The notes: generated from the letters alone by a model not told the origin. A stretch of 64,000 nt of DNA from Flaviflagellibacter sp963786225 (GCA_963786225.1 CAWAYQ010000009.1:62001-126000); one strand, 5' to 3'; positions 1 through 8,041 are shown, counted from the first letter of the stretch. Translations and numbers: made by a program.

Positions 1-657
1 GAGGAAGAACTCCACCGACGGCAATATGCGTTCGACGATCTTGCGCACACCTTCCCCGGTCGGGTGAATGCCGTCATCGATATTGAGCTTCAGATCGCCG
101 GCCACGCCGTCGAGGAAGAACGGATAGAGATCAAGGCCGTATTCCTTCGCGAGCGCCGGATAGATGGCGTCGAACTTCTCGTAATAGGGAGCGCCGAGGC
201 TGCGCGGCGCGTACATGCCGGCAATCAGAACCGGAATGCCGCGCGCTTTCAGCCGGTCGAGAATCCCGGCCAGCGATTTACGCGTGGCGTCCGGGTCCAC
301 CCCGCGCAGGGCGTCGTTGGCGCCGAGTTCGAGAAACACGCCGTCGGTGCCGTCCGGGACCGACCAGTCGACGCGGGCCGCGCCCTGCGCCGCGGTGTCG
401 CCCGACACGCCCGCATTGACGACCGCAACGTCCCAACCCTTCGCCCTCAGCGCCTTTTCGAGCACGACGGGAAAGGCTTCGGTTGGCGGCAGGCGGTAGC
501 CGGCGGTCAGGCTGTCGCCGAGCGCGACGAGGCGGATGGTTTTCGCCAAGGCGACTCCGGGAAGGCTGAAGGCAAGGAGCACCGCGAGCGCGGCTGCGAC
601 GAATAGGCGACGCGCCCTGAGATTTTGTGACTGGCGGGGCACGGCGGCGCTCTCCAT
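1..657 (-). CDS. tesA: Arylesterase / lysophospholipase, SGNH hydrolase (TesA family), 3' end cut by window
   Basis: This is a secreted GDSL/SGNH-type esterase of the TesA family, which hydrolyses acyl esters and thioesters in the periplasm. Reading from the ATG at 657, the protein opens with a signal peptide (residues about 14-36: basic RARR, a run of Ala/Leu, then ALA before the mature KTIRLV). The block I motif GDSLTAGY holds the catalytic serine near residue 44; NAGVSGDTA and GANDALRG are blocks II and III, and DGIHPTGEG contains the catalytic Asp and His. The frame is still open at base 1, and only a few residues should be missing, since the family is about 200-220 long. It is divergent from an ABC transporter gene, the same layout as E. 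coli tesA/ybbA-ybbP. A GTG four codons after the first (VPRQ) is an alternative start. Confidence 0.9.
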   Translation of the reverse strand, partial: MESAAVPRQSQNLRARRLFVAAALAVLLAFSLPGVALAKTIRLVALGDSLTAGYRLPPTEAFPVVLEKALRAKGWDVAVVNAGVSGDTAAQGAARVDWSVPDGTDGVFLELGANDALRGVDPDATRKSLAGILDRLKARGIPVLIAGMYAPRSLGAPYYEKFDAIYPALAKEYGLDLYPFFLDGVAGDLKLNIDDGIHPTGEGVRKIVERILPSVEFFL

Positions 658-687
658 ATGGGGCTCTCCACGAAACGGGATCATGAC

Positions 688-1374
688 ATGGCGATCGACC
701 TTGAGGGCATCAACCTGAGCCTCGGCCGCGGCGCCGCCCGGGTCCATATCCTCAAAGACGTCTCGCTCCATATAGGTCATGCCGAACGGATTGGCCTCAC
801 AGGCCCGTCGGGCTCCGGAAAATCCTCGCTCCTGATGGTGCTCGCCGGCCTGGAGCGGCCGGATTCCGGCCGCGTCTCGGTTCTGGGCGAGGAGTTCGGC
901 AAGCTGGACGAGGACGACCTCGCCCGCTTTCGCGGCAAAAATATCGGCGTTGTGTTCCAGAGCTTTCATCTCATTCCGACCATGACCGCACTGGAAAACG
1001 TCGCGGTGCCGCTCGAACTCGCGGGCGCTCCCGACGCCTTTGACCGCGCCAGGGCCGAACTCGCGGAAGTGGGCCTCGCGGAACGCATGCATCATTATCC
1101 CGCCGAGCTTTCAGGCGGCGAGCAGCAGCGGGTGGCGCTCGCGCGGGCACTGGCTCCGGGCGCGAAAATCCTCGTCGCGGACGAGCCGACCGGCAATCTC
1201 GACGAGGCAACGGGCGCCAGTGTGGCGGATCTGATCTTTGCCAAGACCCGGGAACGCGGCGCGACGCTTGTGCTCGTCACGCATGACGCCGCTCTGGCCA
1301 AACGCTGCGACCGCGTGGTGCGGATGCGGTCCGGAAAGATCGAGGAAGCGGCATCCGAGGTGGTGACAGCGTGA
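688..1374 (+). CDS. ybbA: ABC transporter ATP-binding protein, LolD/YbbA type
   Basis: Cytoplasmic ATPase of a lipoprotein-release or macrolide-type (MacB/LolD/YbbA) ABC system; it powers the FtsX-type permease encoded next. Visible motifs are Walker A GPSGSGKSS (about residues 38-46), the Q-loop in VVFQSFHLIP, signature LSGGEQQRVALARAL, Walker B ILVADEPT and the H-loop histidine in LVLVTHD. At about 228 residues it has the normal length for this class. I chose ATG 688 (MAIDLEG), which leaves 30 bp to the divergent esterase; an in-frame ATG at 658 would add ten residues unlike the family N-terminus and would directly abut the esterase start. The transported substrate is not known from the sequence. 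YbbA-YbbP systems next to tesA are conserved in proteobacteria without a settled role. Confidence 0.92.
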   Translation: MAIDLEGINLSLGRGAARVHILKDVSLHIGHAERIGLTGPSGSGKSSLLMVLAGLERPDSGRVSVLGEEFGKLDEDDLARFRGKNIGVVFQSFHLIPTMTALENVAVPLELAGAPDAFDRARAELAEVGLAERMHHYPAELSGGEQQRVALARALAPGAKILVADEPTGNLDEATGASVADLIFAKTRERGATLVLVTHDAALAKRCDRVVRMRSGKIEEAASEVVTA

Positions 1375-1386
1375 GAACGCTCGGCA

Positions 1387-1580
1387 CCCTCCCTCCCCTG
1401 AATGGGGAGGGCCGACTCGCCGAAGGCGAGCGGGGTGGGGTGATCCCCTCTCCGCACGGACAGGCTTGCCGACATGCGAGCCCCCCACCCCGCTCGCTAC
1501 GCGAGGCCCTCCCCACTGAACTCGGGTGTTCCCGAGTTCAGCTCTTGATGGCCAAGTCGGGTAAACCCGACTTGGCTCGG
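1387..1580. repeat. Intergenic palindromic repeat, copy A (RIME-like), with nested two-hairpin module
   Basis: Long imperfect palindrome between the ABC ATPase and its permease. It starts with the hairpin arm CCCTCCCC-tgaa-TGGGGAGGG, continues through a GGGGTGGGGTGAT inner arm, and mirrors back through CCCCACCCCGCTCG to CCCTCCCC. The right-hand terminal hairpin has its apical loop replaced by the two-hairpin module at 1518-1576. Five related copies occur in this window (13.7, 28.6, 32.7, 48.7 and 60.0 kb). Here it sits inside what is otherwise an operon, so both genes may be separated by mRNA structure. The strong SD of the next gene (GGAGGAG) borrows its G-rich end. Confidence 0.85.
1518..1576. 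repeat. Two-hairpin module nested in repeat copy A
   Basis: Two perfect stem-loops joined by a short linker. The first has a 9-bp stem GAACTCGGG with loop TGTT (1518-1539). The second has an 11-bp stem GCCAAGTCGGG with loop TAAA (1551-1576). The linker is AGCTCTTGATG. The same module, in reverse orientation and with a changed second loop, occurs at about 48659-48714 inside another copy of the same repeat, so it behaves as a mobile or recombining unit. Confidence 0.8.
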
Positions 1581-1590
1581 GGAGGAGATC

Positions 1591-4158
1591 ATGAGCGCCT
1601 TCGTCGCGTCTCCGATCGCACCTGGATTTCTGCTGTCGCTGAAACTCGCTCTGCGCGAATTGCGCGGCGGGCTTTCCGGCTTTCGCGTCTTCGTCGCCTG
1701 CCTCGCCCTCGGGGTTGCAAGCATTGCGGGCGTCGGCTCGATCGCACAGGGCCTGCAGGACGGGCTCGCGCGCGAAGGCCGCGCCATTCTCGGCGGCGAT
1801 GTCGCGTTTTCCCTCGTCCATCGCGAGGCGACGACGCAGGAACTCGGCTTCCTCACATCGCGCGGCACGGTCTCGGCGGTCGCGACCATGCGCGCGATGG
1901 CGCGCACCCCATCCGGGGCCGCGGCGCTGACCGAACTGAAGGCCGTGGACGGCGCCTACCCGCTCGCCGGCGGGGTAAAAACAAATCCGCAGTCCTCTCT
2001 GCCCGAGCTCCTCGGCCAACGCGACGGAGCGTTCGGCGCGGTCGCCGACCCGGCGCTTCTTGCGCGGCTCGAGGTTCAAACCGGCGGACGCATCCAGCTC
2101 GGCGGGATATCTCTGGATGTACGCGCCGAACTCGTCACCGAACCTGACGCCCTCTCCGATGGCATCGGTTTCGGCCCGCGCCTCATCGTCTCGCGCGAGG
2201 CGCTTGCCGCGAGCGGCCTCGTCGAGCCGGGCAGCCTCGTGCGCTGGACCTATCGTATCGCCCTTCCCGGCAATGCGTCGAACTCCCAGGTGACCGCACT
2301 CACCGACGACGCCAAGAAAGCATTCCCCGACGCCGGCTGGCGCGTACGCACGCGCGACAACGCGACCGACCGGCTGGAGGACAATATCAACCGCTTCGGC
2401 CAGTTCCTGGCCTTTGTCGGCCTGACCGCGCTTCTCGTCGGCGGCGTCGGCGTGGCCAATGCGGTCGGCGCCTATGTCGAGAAGCGCCGCGAAACCATCG
2501 CCGTCCTGAAGTGCCTCGGCGCGCCGGGCAGCCGCATTTTCCAGATCTATCTCGCGCAGATCCTCGCGGTCGCCGGTATCGGCGTCGTTCTCGGATTGAT
2601 CGTCGGCGCCGCTTTGCCTTTCGCCGTGAAATGGGGCTTCGGCGCACTCATTCCCCTGCCCTTCGTCGCGACGATCCAGCCGGCACAGCTCGCGCTCGCC
2701 GCTTTGTACGGCTTCCTCATCGCCCTCATCTTCGCGCTGTGGCCGCTCGGCCGCGCCCACGATCTGCCGGTCTCGGCCCTGTTCCGCGAACATCTCGCGG
2801 ACACGAAATTCCGCTGGCCGCGCCGCCGCTACGTTGTGCTGACCGCCGGGTTTCTTGTCGTGCTGGTCGGCCTGATGATCGCGACATCGCCGCAGAAGAA
2901 CGTCGCTCTGGTGTTCATCGCCGCCGCCGCCGCGATCTTCGCGCTTCTCCGCGCTGTCGCGATCGGCATCATGGCCATCGCGCGCCGCCTGCCGCGCCCG
3001 AAGCAGACGGAGATCCGTCTCGCGCTCGCCAATGTCCACCGCCCCGGGGCGTTGACGCCGTCGGTCGTTCTGTCGCTCGGCCTCGGCCTTGCGCTTCTCG
3101 TGGCGCTGGCCCTGATCGATTCGTCGATACGCAACCAGCTTACCGCTTCGCTGCCCGAGCGAGCGCCGAGCTTTTTCTTTGTCGACATCCCGAACGCGGA
3201 GGCGGCCGGCTTCGACGCCTTCCTGAGGGAGCGGGCGCCCGGCGCGACGGTGGACGACGTCCCCATGCTGCGCGGACGGCTGACCATGCTGAAAGGGCGA
3301 AGCACCGAAAATTATCCCGCCGGCGACGCCGCCTGGGTCCTGCGCGGCGATCGCGGCCTCACCCATTCGCCGACGCTGCCGGAAGGTTCGGAAATCGTCG
3401 AGGGCGCGTGGTGGGCGCCCGACCATACCGGCGACAATCTCGTCTCGTTCGAGGACAAGCTTGCGCGTGAACTCGGCCTCAAGGTCGGGGACGAGGTTTC
3501 CGTCAACGTACTTGGCCGCGAGATCACCGCGAAGATCGCAAATTTACGAAAAGTCGAATGGGAAAATCTCGGCATCAACTTCGTCATGGTGTTTTCGCCG
3601 AACACGTTTGCCGGCGCGCCCTACCAATATCTGGCAACGCTCACCTTTCCGGACGGCGGCGACCAGGCGCGCGAGATCGCTTTGCTGCGGGAGACGGCGG
3701 CAAAGTTCCCCTCGATCATCGCCATCCGGGTCAAGGACGCGCTTTCGACCATTAACGATCTCGTGTCCCAGCTCGCCCTCGCGGTCCGCGCGGCAAGCGG
3801 CGTGACCCTGCTCGCCAGCGTGCTGGTCCTCGGCGGGGCGCTGGCAGCCGGCCATCGCTACCGGGTTTACGATGCGATGATCCTCAAGACCCTGGGAGCC
3901 ACACGGCGGCGGATCGTCGGCGCCTTCGCCCTCGAATATCTGATGATCGGCTTCGGGACCGCCCTGTTCGGCCTGCTTGCCGGAGGCATAGCGGCCTATG
4001 TGGTCGTCACCCGGATCATGGAAATGGACTTCTTTCTCGACTGGGCCGGGGCGCTCGGGGCGGCTCTGTTTGCTCTCGTTTTGACCGTGATTCTCGGCCT
4101 TTTGGGCACCTGGAGGCTCGCCGGGCTCAAACCGGCGCCCGTCCTGCGCGATCTGTGA
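1591..4158 (+). CDS. ybbP: ABC transporter permease, FtsX family (YbbP-like)
   Basis: Large inner-membrane permease of the FtsX/MacB-like class, partner of the ATPase at 688. At 855 residues it has the long YbbP architecture. A first membrane segment near residues 25-50 is followed by a periplasmic domain. Then come a three-helix core near 270-400 (including GGVGVANAVGAYVEKRRETIAVLKCLGA, the typical FtsX cytoplasmic loop), two further helices near 415-460, a second periplasmic domain, and a second FtsX core near 725-845 (YDAMILKTLGATRRRIVGAF). The start is ATG 1591 with a strong SD (GGAGGAG, 5 nt upstream). The gene is separated from its ATPase by repeat copy A. The substrate is unknown; the family has been linked to lipoprotein or lipid-linked substrates, but nothing here fixes this. 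Confidence 0.9.
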   Translation: MSAFVASPIAPGFLLSLKLALRELRGGLSGFRVFVACLALGVASIAGVGSIAQGLQDGLAREGRAILGGDVAFSLVHREATTQELGFLTSRGTVSAVATMRAMARTPSGAAALTELKAVDGAYPLAGGVKTNPQSSLPELLGQRDGAFGAVADPALLARLEVQTGGRIQLGGISLDVRAELVTEPDALSDGIGFGPRLIVSREALAASGLVEPGSLVRWTYRIALPGNASNSQVTALTDDAKKAFPDAGWRVRTRDNATDRLEDNINRFGQFLAFVGLTALLVGGVGVANAVGAYVEKRRETIAVLKCLGAPGSRIFQIYLAQILAVAGIGVVLGLIVGAALPFAVKWGFGALIPLPFVATIQPAQLALAALYGFLIALIFALWPLGRAHDLPVSALFREHLADTKFRWPRRRYVVLTAGFLVVLVGLMIATSPQKNVALVFIAAAAAIFALLRAVAIGIMAIARRLPRPKQTEIRLALANVHRPGALTPSVVLSLGLGLALLVALALIDSSIRNQLTASLPERAPSFFFVDIPNAEAAGFDAFLRERAPGATVDDVPMLRGRLTMLKGRSTENYPAGDAAWVLRGDRGLTHSPTLPEGSEIVEGAWWAPDHTGDNLVSFEDKLARELGLKVGDEVSVNVLGREITAKIANLRKVEWENLGINFVMVFSPNTFAGAPYQYLATLTFPDGGDQAREIALLRETAAKFPSIIAIRVKDALSTINDLVSQLALAVRAASGVTLLASVLVLGGALAAGHRYRVYDAMILKTLGATRRRIVGAFALEYLMIGFGTALFGLLAGGIAAYVVVTRIMEMDFFLDWAGALGAALFALVLTVILGLLGTWRLAGLKPAPVLRDL

Positions 4159-4260
4159 GCCTATCTGTCGAGTTTTACTTGTAGGACGGCGCGCCATTTC
4201 CCATATTGGCTAGCGAGATCCCGCGCAGCGAATGCGGGATAACCAAAGGGAAGAATTCAA

Positions 4261-5022
4261 ATGGCTGACTTCGACCGCTACGGAACGGCCCGGGTATCCG
4301 GCACCGCCCGCACGGAGGCCGCTGTCATCGACCAGGGCCTTCGTGCCTATATGGTCTCCGTTTACAACTACATGGCGATCGGCCTCGCAATCACGGGTCT
4401 TGTCGCCATTGGCACTTTCAAGCTCGCCGTCACCCAGGATGCAGCCGGCGCGCTCGCTCTGACCTCCTTCGGCCAGACGCTTTTCGCCACCCCGCTGAAA
4501 TGGGTCGTGGCGCTCGCTCCGCTTGGAATGGTGTTCTTCCTGTCGGCGCGCATCAACCGCATGACCACATCCGGCGCGCAGGTCGCGTTCTGGGTGTTTG
4601 CCTCCCTGATGGGTCTGTCGCTGTCGACGATTTTCCTCGTCTACACCGGCAACTCGATCGCCCGGGTGTTCTTCATTACCGCCGGCGCGTTCGGTGCGCT
4701 TAGCCTTTACGGCTACACCACCAAGCGCGACCTCTCGGCGCTCGGCACGTTCCTCATCATGGGCCTGATCGGTCTCATCATCGCTTCGATCGTCAACATC
4801 TTCCTGGCGTCGTCGATGATGCAGTTCGTCATCTCCTGCGCCGGCGTTCTGATCTTCTCGGGTCTGACCGCCTACGACACGCAGCGCATCAAGGAGATGT
4901 ACAACGCGGTCGACGACAGCACGATCATGGGCCGCAAGGCCATCATGGGCGCCCTCTCGCTCTACCTCGACTTCATCAACCTGTTCATGATGCTGCTGAA
5001 CCTCTTCGGCAACCGCAACTGA
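4261..5022 (+). CDS. Bax inhibitor-1 / YccA family membrane protein
   Basis: Polytopic inner-membrane protein of the Bax inhibitor-1/YbhL/YccA family, 253 residues, with about seven hydrophobic segments (starting near residues 43-65, 85-105, 113-132, 140-160, 168-188, 197-215 and 235-250). The family signatures are visible as FSGLTAYDTQRIKE near residues 198-212 and the C-terminal LSLYLDFINLFMMLL. Members act as pH-sensitive calcium leak channels or modulate membrane proteolysis by FtsH; the role in this organism is inferred only from family membership. It is a single-gene unit with its own clear rho-independent terminator just downstream. A weak SD (AAGGGAAG) lies about 8 nt before the ATG. 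Confidence 0.93.
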   Translation: MADFDRYGTARVSGTARTEAAVIDQGLRAYMVSVYNYMAIGLAITGLVAIGTFKLAVTQDAAGALALTSFGQTLFATPLKWVVALAPLGMVFFLSARINRMTTSGAQVAFWVFASLMGLSLSTIFLVYTGNSIARVFFITAGAFGALSLYGYTTKRDLSALGTFLIMGLIGLIIASIVNIFLASSMMQFVISCAGVLIFSGLTAYDTQRIKEMYNAVDDSTIMGRKAIMGALSLYLDFINLFMMLLNLFGNRN

Positions 5023-5043
5023 GCGGACGGAAATCGCATTACG

Positions 5044-5073
5044 AAAAGCCCCGGCTCGCGCCGGGGCTTTTTT
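5044..5073 (+). terminator. Rho-independent terminator of the Bax inhibitor gene
   Basis: Stem AAAAGCCCCGGC with loop TCGC and its complement, followed by six T residues. It lies 21 bp after the stop codon of the Bax inhibitor-1 gene and just before the acetyltransferase start at 5091. Confidence 0.92.
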
Positions 5074-5090
5074 GTTAGACTGGTCCCACG

Positions 5091-5621
5091 ATGATCCGCA
5101 CGGCCTTCCCCACCGACATTCCCGCCATTGCCCAAATCTACGGCGAGGCGGTGCGCACCGGCACCTCAAGCTTCGAGCTTGCGCCACCGGACGAAGATGA
5201 AATGCGGCGCCGATACGAGGCGTTGACCGGTGACGGATTTCCCTATCTCGTCGCGGCAATGGGCGCGGAGATCGCGGGTTACGCATATGCGGGCGCTTAC
5301 CGCCCCCGCGCGGCCTATTGCTTCACGCTCGAGAACTCCGTCTATGTCGCCCCGGGCTGGCAAGGCAAAGGCGTCGGAACGGCGTTGCTCAACGCGCTGA
5401 TCGCCGCGGCGGAAGCAAAAGGGTTTCGTCAGATGATCGCCGTGATCGGCGACAGCCGGAACGCCGCCTCGGTCGCCCTGCACCGCGCGGCCGGATTCGA
5501 GATGATCGGCACGCACAAATCGGTCGGACGGAAATTCGGGCTCTGGCTCGACACCGTCGAGATGCAGCGCGCGCTCGGTTCCGGCGACCGGGACGAGCCG
5601 CCCTTCGAACCCGGTTCGTGA
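5091..5621 (+). CDS. GNAT acetyltransferase, phosphinothricin/methionine-sulfoximine acetyltransferase type
   Basis: Cytosolic acetyl-CoA-dependent N-acetyltransferase, 176 residues. The acetyl-CoA loop is visible as GWQGKGVGTALL (about residues 92-103). The MIAVIGDSRN-ASVALHRAAGFE block and the C-terminal VGRKFGLWLDTVEMQR are characteristic of the PAT/YwnH subfamily, which acetylates methionine sulfoximine, methionine sulfone and phosphinothricin. The ATG lies only 17 bp after the upstream terminator, so its promoter must overlap that element or the mRNA is nearly leaderless. It converges on the beta-lactamase gene, 13 bp away. The exact substrate cannot be told from sequence; detoxification of glutamate analogues is the family expectation. 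Confidence 0.88.
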   Translation: MIRTAFPTDIPAIAQIYGEAVRTGTSSFELAPPDEDEMRRRYEALTGDGFPYLVAAMGAEIAGYAYAGAYRPRAAYCFTLENSVYVAPGWQGKGVGTALLNALIAAAEAKGFRQMIAVIGDSRNAASVALHRAAGFEMIGTHKSVGRKFGLWLDTVEMQRALGSGDRDEPPFEPGS

Positions 5622-5634
5622 GGCGGGCCGCGCA

Positions 5635-6507
5635 TCAGAGAGCGGCCGAGACAATCCTGGCGGTCTCCGCGATGACACGGTCGCGCTTTTCGGGCGCGAT
5701 ATCGGCTTCCGCATAATAGATCATGAGAAGGATGGGCTTGCGCGATGGCCGCCACAGCACGGCGACATCGTTGGCGGCCCCGTTCATCCCGGTGCCGGTC
5801 TTGTCGCCGACCCGCCAGTCGGCAGGCACGCCGGCGCGGATGCGCTTGCCGCCTGTCGTGTTGGCGGCGAGCCAGTCTTCAAGCCGCTGACGCGACTGCG
5901 ACGTCAGCACGTCGCCGAGAACAAGCCTGTTCATCGTGTCGAGCATGGCGTCCGGCGTTGTGGTGTCGCGGGGATCGCCTGTCAGGGCTTCGTTGAGATC
6001 CGGCTCAATTCGATCCAGCCGGCTCACCCCGTCGCCGATGGACCGCAGAAAATCCGTGAGGCCGGCCGGGCCGCCAAAACTCGCAAGCAGGAGATTGCCG
6101 GCAGCATTGTCGCTGAGGGTGATTGCGGCGTGACACAGTTCGGCGACGGTGATCGTCGAGCCGACGCGCGTTTCCACGATCGGTGAGTACGCCACGAGAT
6201 CGGAGCGCGCGACCTTGACCGGACGGTCAAGACGCTCGAGGCCGCGATCCACGCGCGCGAGAACCTGCGCCGCGGCCAGACACTTGAAGGTGCTGCACAG
6301 CGCGAATCGCTCATCGGCGCGATGGCCGATGCGCATTTCCGACTGGGTATCGAGGGCAGCCACGCCGAGGCGGCCGCCGTTTTGCGATTCGAGTTCGGCG
6401 AGGGCCTGTCTGGCATCCGCCGGACTTGCCGTCGCACGCGATGCCGGAACAAGAGCAATGGAGGCGAATGCGCCAAGCACGGCGCGGCGGGTTATCAGGT
6501 GCGTCAT
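5635..6507 (-). CDS. bla: Class A serine beta-lactamase
   Basis: Periplasmic serine beta-lactamase, 290 residues. The N-terminus holds a Tat-like signal (TRRAVLGAF, then an Ala-rich stretch to about residue 28). All class A catalytic elements are present: S72-T-F-K75 (Ambler Ser70/Lys73), S132-D-N134 (Ambler 130 loop), E168-P-D-L-N172 (Ambler Glu166/Asn170) and K236-T-G238. A cysteine sits directly before the active serine (CSTFK), as in carbapenem-hydrolysing class A enzymes, but the position after KTGT is Gly and not Cys, so the KPC-type disulfide cannot form. It is single and chromosomal, with no mobile element or integron nearby, so it looks like a resident gene. The spectrum cannot be predicted. 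No ampR-like regulator is in view. Confidence 0.93.
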   Translation of the reverse strand: MTHLITRRAVLGAFASIALVPASRATASPADARQALAELESQNGGRLGVAALDTQSEMRIGHRADERFALCSTFKCLAAAQVLARVDRGLERLDRPVKVARSDLVAYSPIVETRVGSTITVAELCHAAITLSDNAAGNLLLASFGGPAGLTDFLRSIGDGVSRLDRIEPDLNEALTGDPRDTTTPDAMLDTMNRLVLGDVLTSQSRQRLEDWLAANTTGGKRIRAGVPADWRVGDKTGTGMNGAANDVAVLWRPSRKPILLMIYYAEADIAPEKRDRVIAETARIVSAAL

Positions 6508-6523
6508 AGCCGCCAGTACAGAC

Positions 6524-6913
6524 TCAGTTTGTGACGACTTTCAGACGTCTATCCAGCACGCTTAGAACGCGCGGCAGATCGTGCCCGCGCTTCAGGATCA
6601 ACCCCGTCGCGGTAATGACGGAATAGGCGCCCTGTCGGTTGCGCAGTTTCGGGTCCTTCTCGACGCGGTAGGTCGGAACCTCGCCCATACGGCGAAACAG
6701 CGAGAAAACCGCCTTTTCCCGAAGCGCGTCGATGGCGTAGTCGCGCATCTCGCCGGACGCGACGAGGCGGCCGTAGACGTTCAGGATTTCGCGAAGCTCG
6801 TGGCGGTCGAAGGCGATCGAGGGCAGCGGCGATGGAGACGGCGATTTCAGATCCGGCCGGTGGTGCGCATTTTCGTCCCGGAACTGACGTATCGGCTCGA
6901 CAACTTCGCCCAT
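6524..6913 (-). CDS. DUF2794 family protein
   Basis: Small cytosolic protein, 129 residues from ATG 6913, whose C-terminal 90 residues match the alphaproteobacterial DUF2794 family: FDRHELREILNVYGRLVA, RDYAIDALREKAVFSLFRR, YRVEKDPKLRNRQGAYSVI and the LILKRGHDLPRVL end. The function of the family is unknown. I chose ATG 6913 because GAGG lies 5 nt upstream and the family normally starts shortly before the FDRxEL block. The frame stays open to an ATG at 7030, which would add 39 residues. It lies upstream of, and in the same direction as, the beta-lactamase gene (17 bp apart) and may be cotranscribed with it. Confidence 0.85.
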   Translation of the reverse strand: MGEVVEPIRQFRDENAHHRPDLKSPSPSPLPSIAFDRHELREILNVYGRLVASGEMRDYAIDALREKAVFSLFRRMGEVPTYRVEKDPKLRNRQGAYSVITATGLILKRGHDLPRVLSVLDRRLKVVTN

Positions 6914-7262
6914 AAGCACCTCAATTTCAGTGGGTATCTTTGCGCTGTCATACAGTCTTCGCAAGTCGTTTTCGGCATGGCTGATCATGTACTCTTGTAG
7001 GAATTCACAATCTTGCCCAGTTCCGGCCAAGCCGCCGCCCCACGCCAGCGCGATCCTCTCGAATGTTGCCTCGGGGCCCGGTTGTCAGCTCCGATTCCAG
7101 CCCCCCAGCCCCACGGGGCGAAATGACCGGGCCGACCGTAAGCGCTTCGGAGAAATCCGGAGTGGGACTAAGAAGGGCCGGTTCGTCCGGCCCTTCTTTT
7201 TTGTTTCAGGGGTGGTTTGTTTCAGGGGTGAGCTTTGTGTCTGGACCTGAGGAATTTCAGGT
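6914..7262. other. Gene-free stretch between DUF2794 and DUF1223 genes
   Basis: About 350 bp with no convincing gene. It holds the strong hairpin at 7171-7197 and a short tandem direct repeat (TTGTTTCAGGGGTG twice, about 7202-7230). The only open reading extending into it is the optional N-terminal extension of the DUF2794 gene to 7030. The promoter of the DUF2794/bla pair would lie in its left half, but I see no clear -35/-10 pair. Confidence 0.5.
7171..7197. terminator. Strong hairpin with T-tract, terminator
   Basis: An 11-bp perfect stem (AGAAGGGCCGG and its complement) with loop TTCGT, followed on the plus strand by a run of T. It lies about 65 bp beyond the first of the tandem repeats' left end and upstream of the 3' end of the DUF1223 gene on the minus strand. 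No plus-strand gene ends just before it, so it may belong to an unrecognised short transcript or be left over from a lost gene. Confidence 0.7.
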
Positions 7263-7985
7263 TCAACGCGCCCCGGCATGGACGCCGAGAATCGTGCCGG
7301 GCATCGAGCCCGAACCTTGCTGCACCAGAACGAGGTAGTGATCGGCATCCGCCGGCACCGCGTCCGCACGCGGCACGGTGAAATGCGCCGGCTTGCCCTT
7401 CCACGCGCCCAGCCGTGTCATGCGCCGTACGACATTGGTGTATGTGACGGTCCGGCTCTTGTTCTCGCCACCGTCGATCTCGACCGTGCGGTGAGCCGCG
7501 ACGGCGACGAGCCAGACCTCGCTCTCGCAGGCCGCGCTCGCATTCAACGAGACGTCGATCTGGCCGTCCGCCTCCTCGATCGCAATCGGAACCGAGAACA
7601 GATATTCGTCGTCGGCCGTCTTGCTGATCGCATTGAGAATTTCGGCGCGGTCGCTGCCGGTCGCCGACGCCAGCCCGTTCACGACCATCTGCGGCGTGAA
7701 AATTTTGCGGTCGCCGCGCGCCATGGCGTAGGCGCGCTGGCGGGCCGAATGAGCGGCCGAGCCGAGCGTGTCCCTCCAGCCGAGATAGTCCCAGTAATCG
7801 ACCGGGAAGGTGAGAACGAGGAGGCCCTGTTCGTGCGCGAGTTCCGCCGCGAGTTGGTCGGCCTTGGGACAGGCCGAGCAGCCCTGACTGGTGAACAGCT
7901 CCAGCACCGCCCTTGGCTGGTCGGCCAGGGCAGGCGCTGCGAGCATTCCGAAAGCCAGGCCGAGGAAGGGCGCGATGGTTCTCAT
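7263..7985 (-). CDS. DUF1223 family secreted thioredoxin-like protein
   Basis: Exported protein of 240 residues with a cleavable signal peptide (about residues 1-22, ending in ALA). The mature part opens with the DUF1223 hallmark VLELFTSQGCSACP, giving a C36-x-x-C39 thioredoxin-like motif, followed by VDYWDYLGWRD and the QRAYAMARGDRKIFTPQMVVNG block typical of the family. A redox role in the periplasm is suggested by the CxxC but is not demonstrated for the family. The start is ATG 7985; the frame is open further upstream toward the aconitase gene, but the signal peptide fixes this start. It lies 56 bp downstream of acnA on the same strand and may be read from the same transcript. Confidence 0.88.
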   Translation of the reverse strand: MRTIAPFLGLAFGMLAAPALADQPRAVLELFTSQGCSACPKADQLAAELAHEQGLLVLTFPVDYWDYLGWRDTLGSAAHSARQRAYAMARGDRKIFTPQMVVNGLASATGSDRAEILNAISKTADDEYLFSVPIAIEEADGQIDVSLNASAACESEVWLVAVAAHRTVEIDGGENKSRTVTYTNVVRRMTRLGAWKGKPAHFTVPRADAVPADADHYLVLVQQGSGSMPGTILGVHAGAR

Positions 7986-8041
7986 CGAGGCGATCAATGG
8001 CCCGGATTTCGGTGTTCCGCCAGTCACGAGGCCGAGATTGT

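Noticed and set aside
1371..2147. A plus-strand frame starting in repeat copy A and overlapping the FtsX permease
   Set aside because: Its N-terminal part is translated repeat sequence and the rest is out of frame with the real permease, which has its own strong SD at 1591.
1111..3426. A 771-codon minus-strand frame across the ABC transporter genes and repeat copy A
   Set aside because: Runs through the palindromic repeat and opposite two clear genes; the translation is Arg/Asp/Ala-rich without domain signals.
7202..7230. Short tandem repeat (TTGTTTCAGGGGTG twice), considered as a CRISPR remnant or operator pair
   Set aside because: Only two copies, no spacer pattern and no cas genes; too little evidence for an operator.
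5635..7262. A mobile resistance island around the beta-lactamase
   Set aside because: No transposase, inverted repeats, integron sites or composition shift; flanking genes are typical alphaproteobacterial core families.
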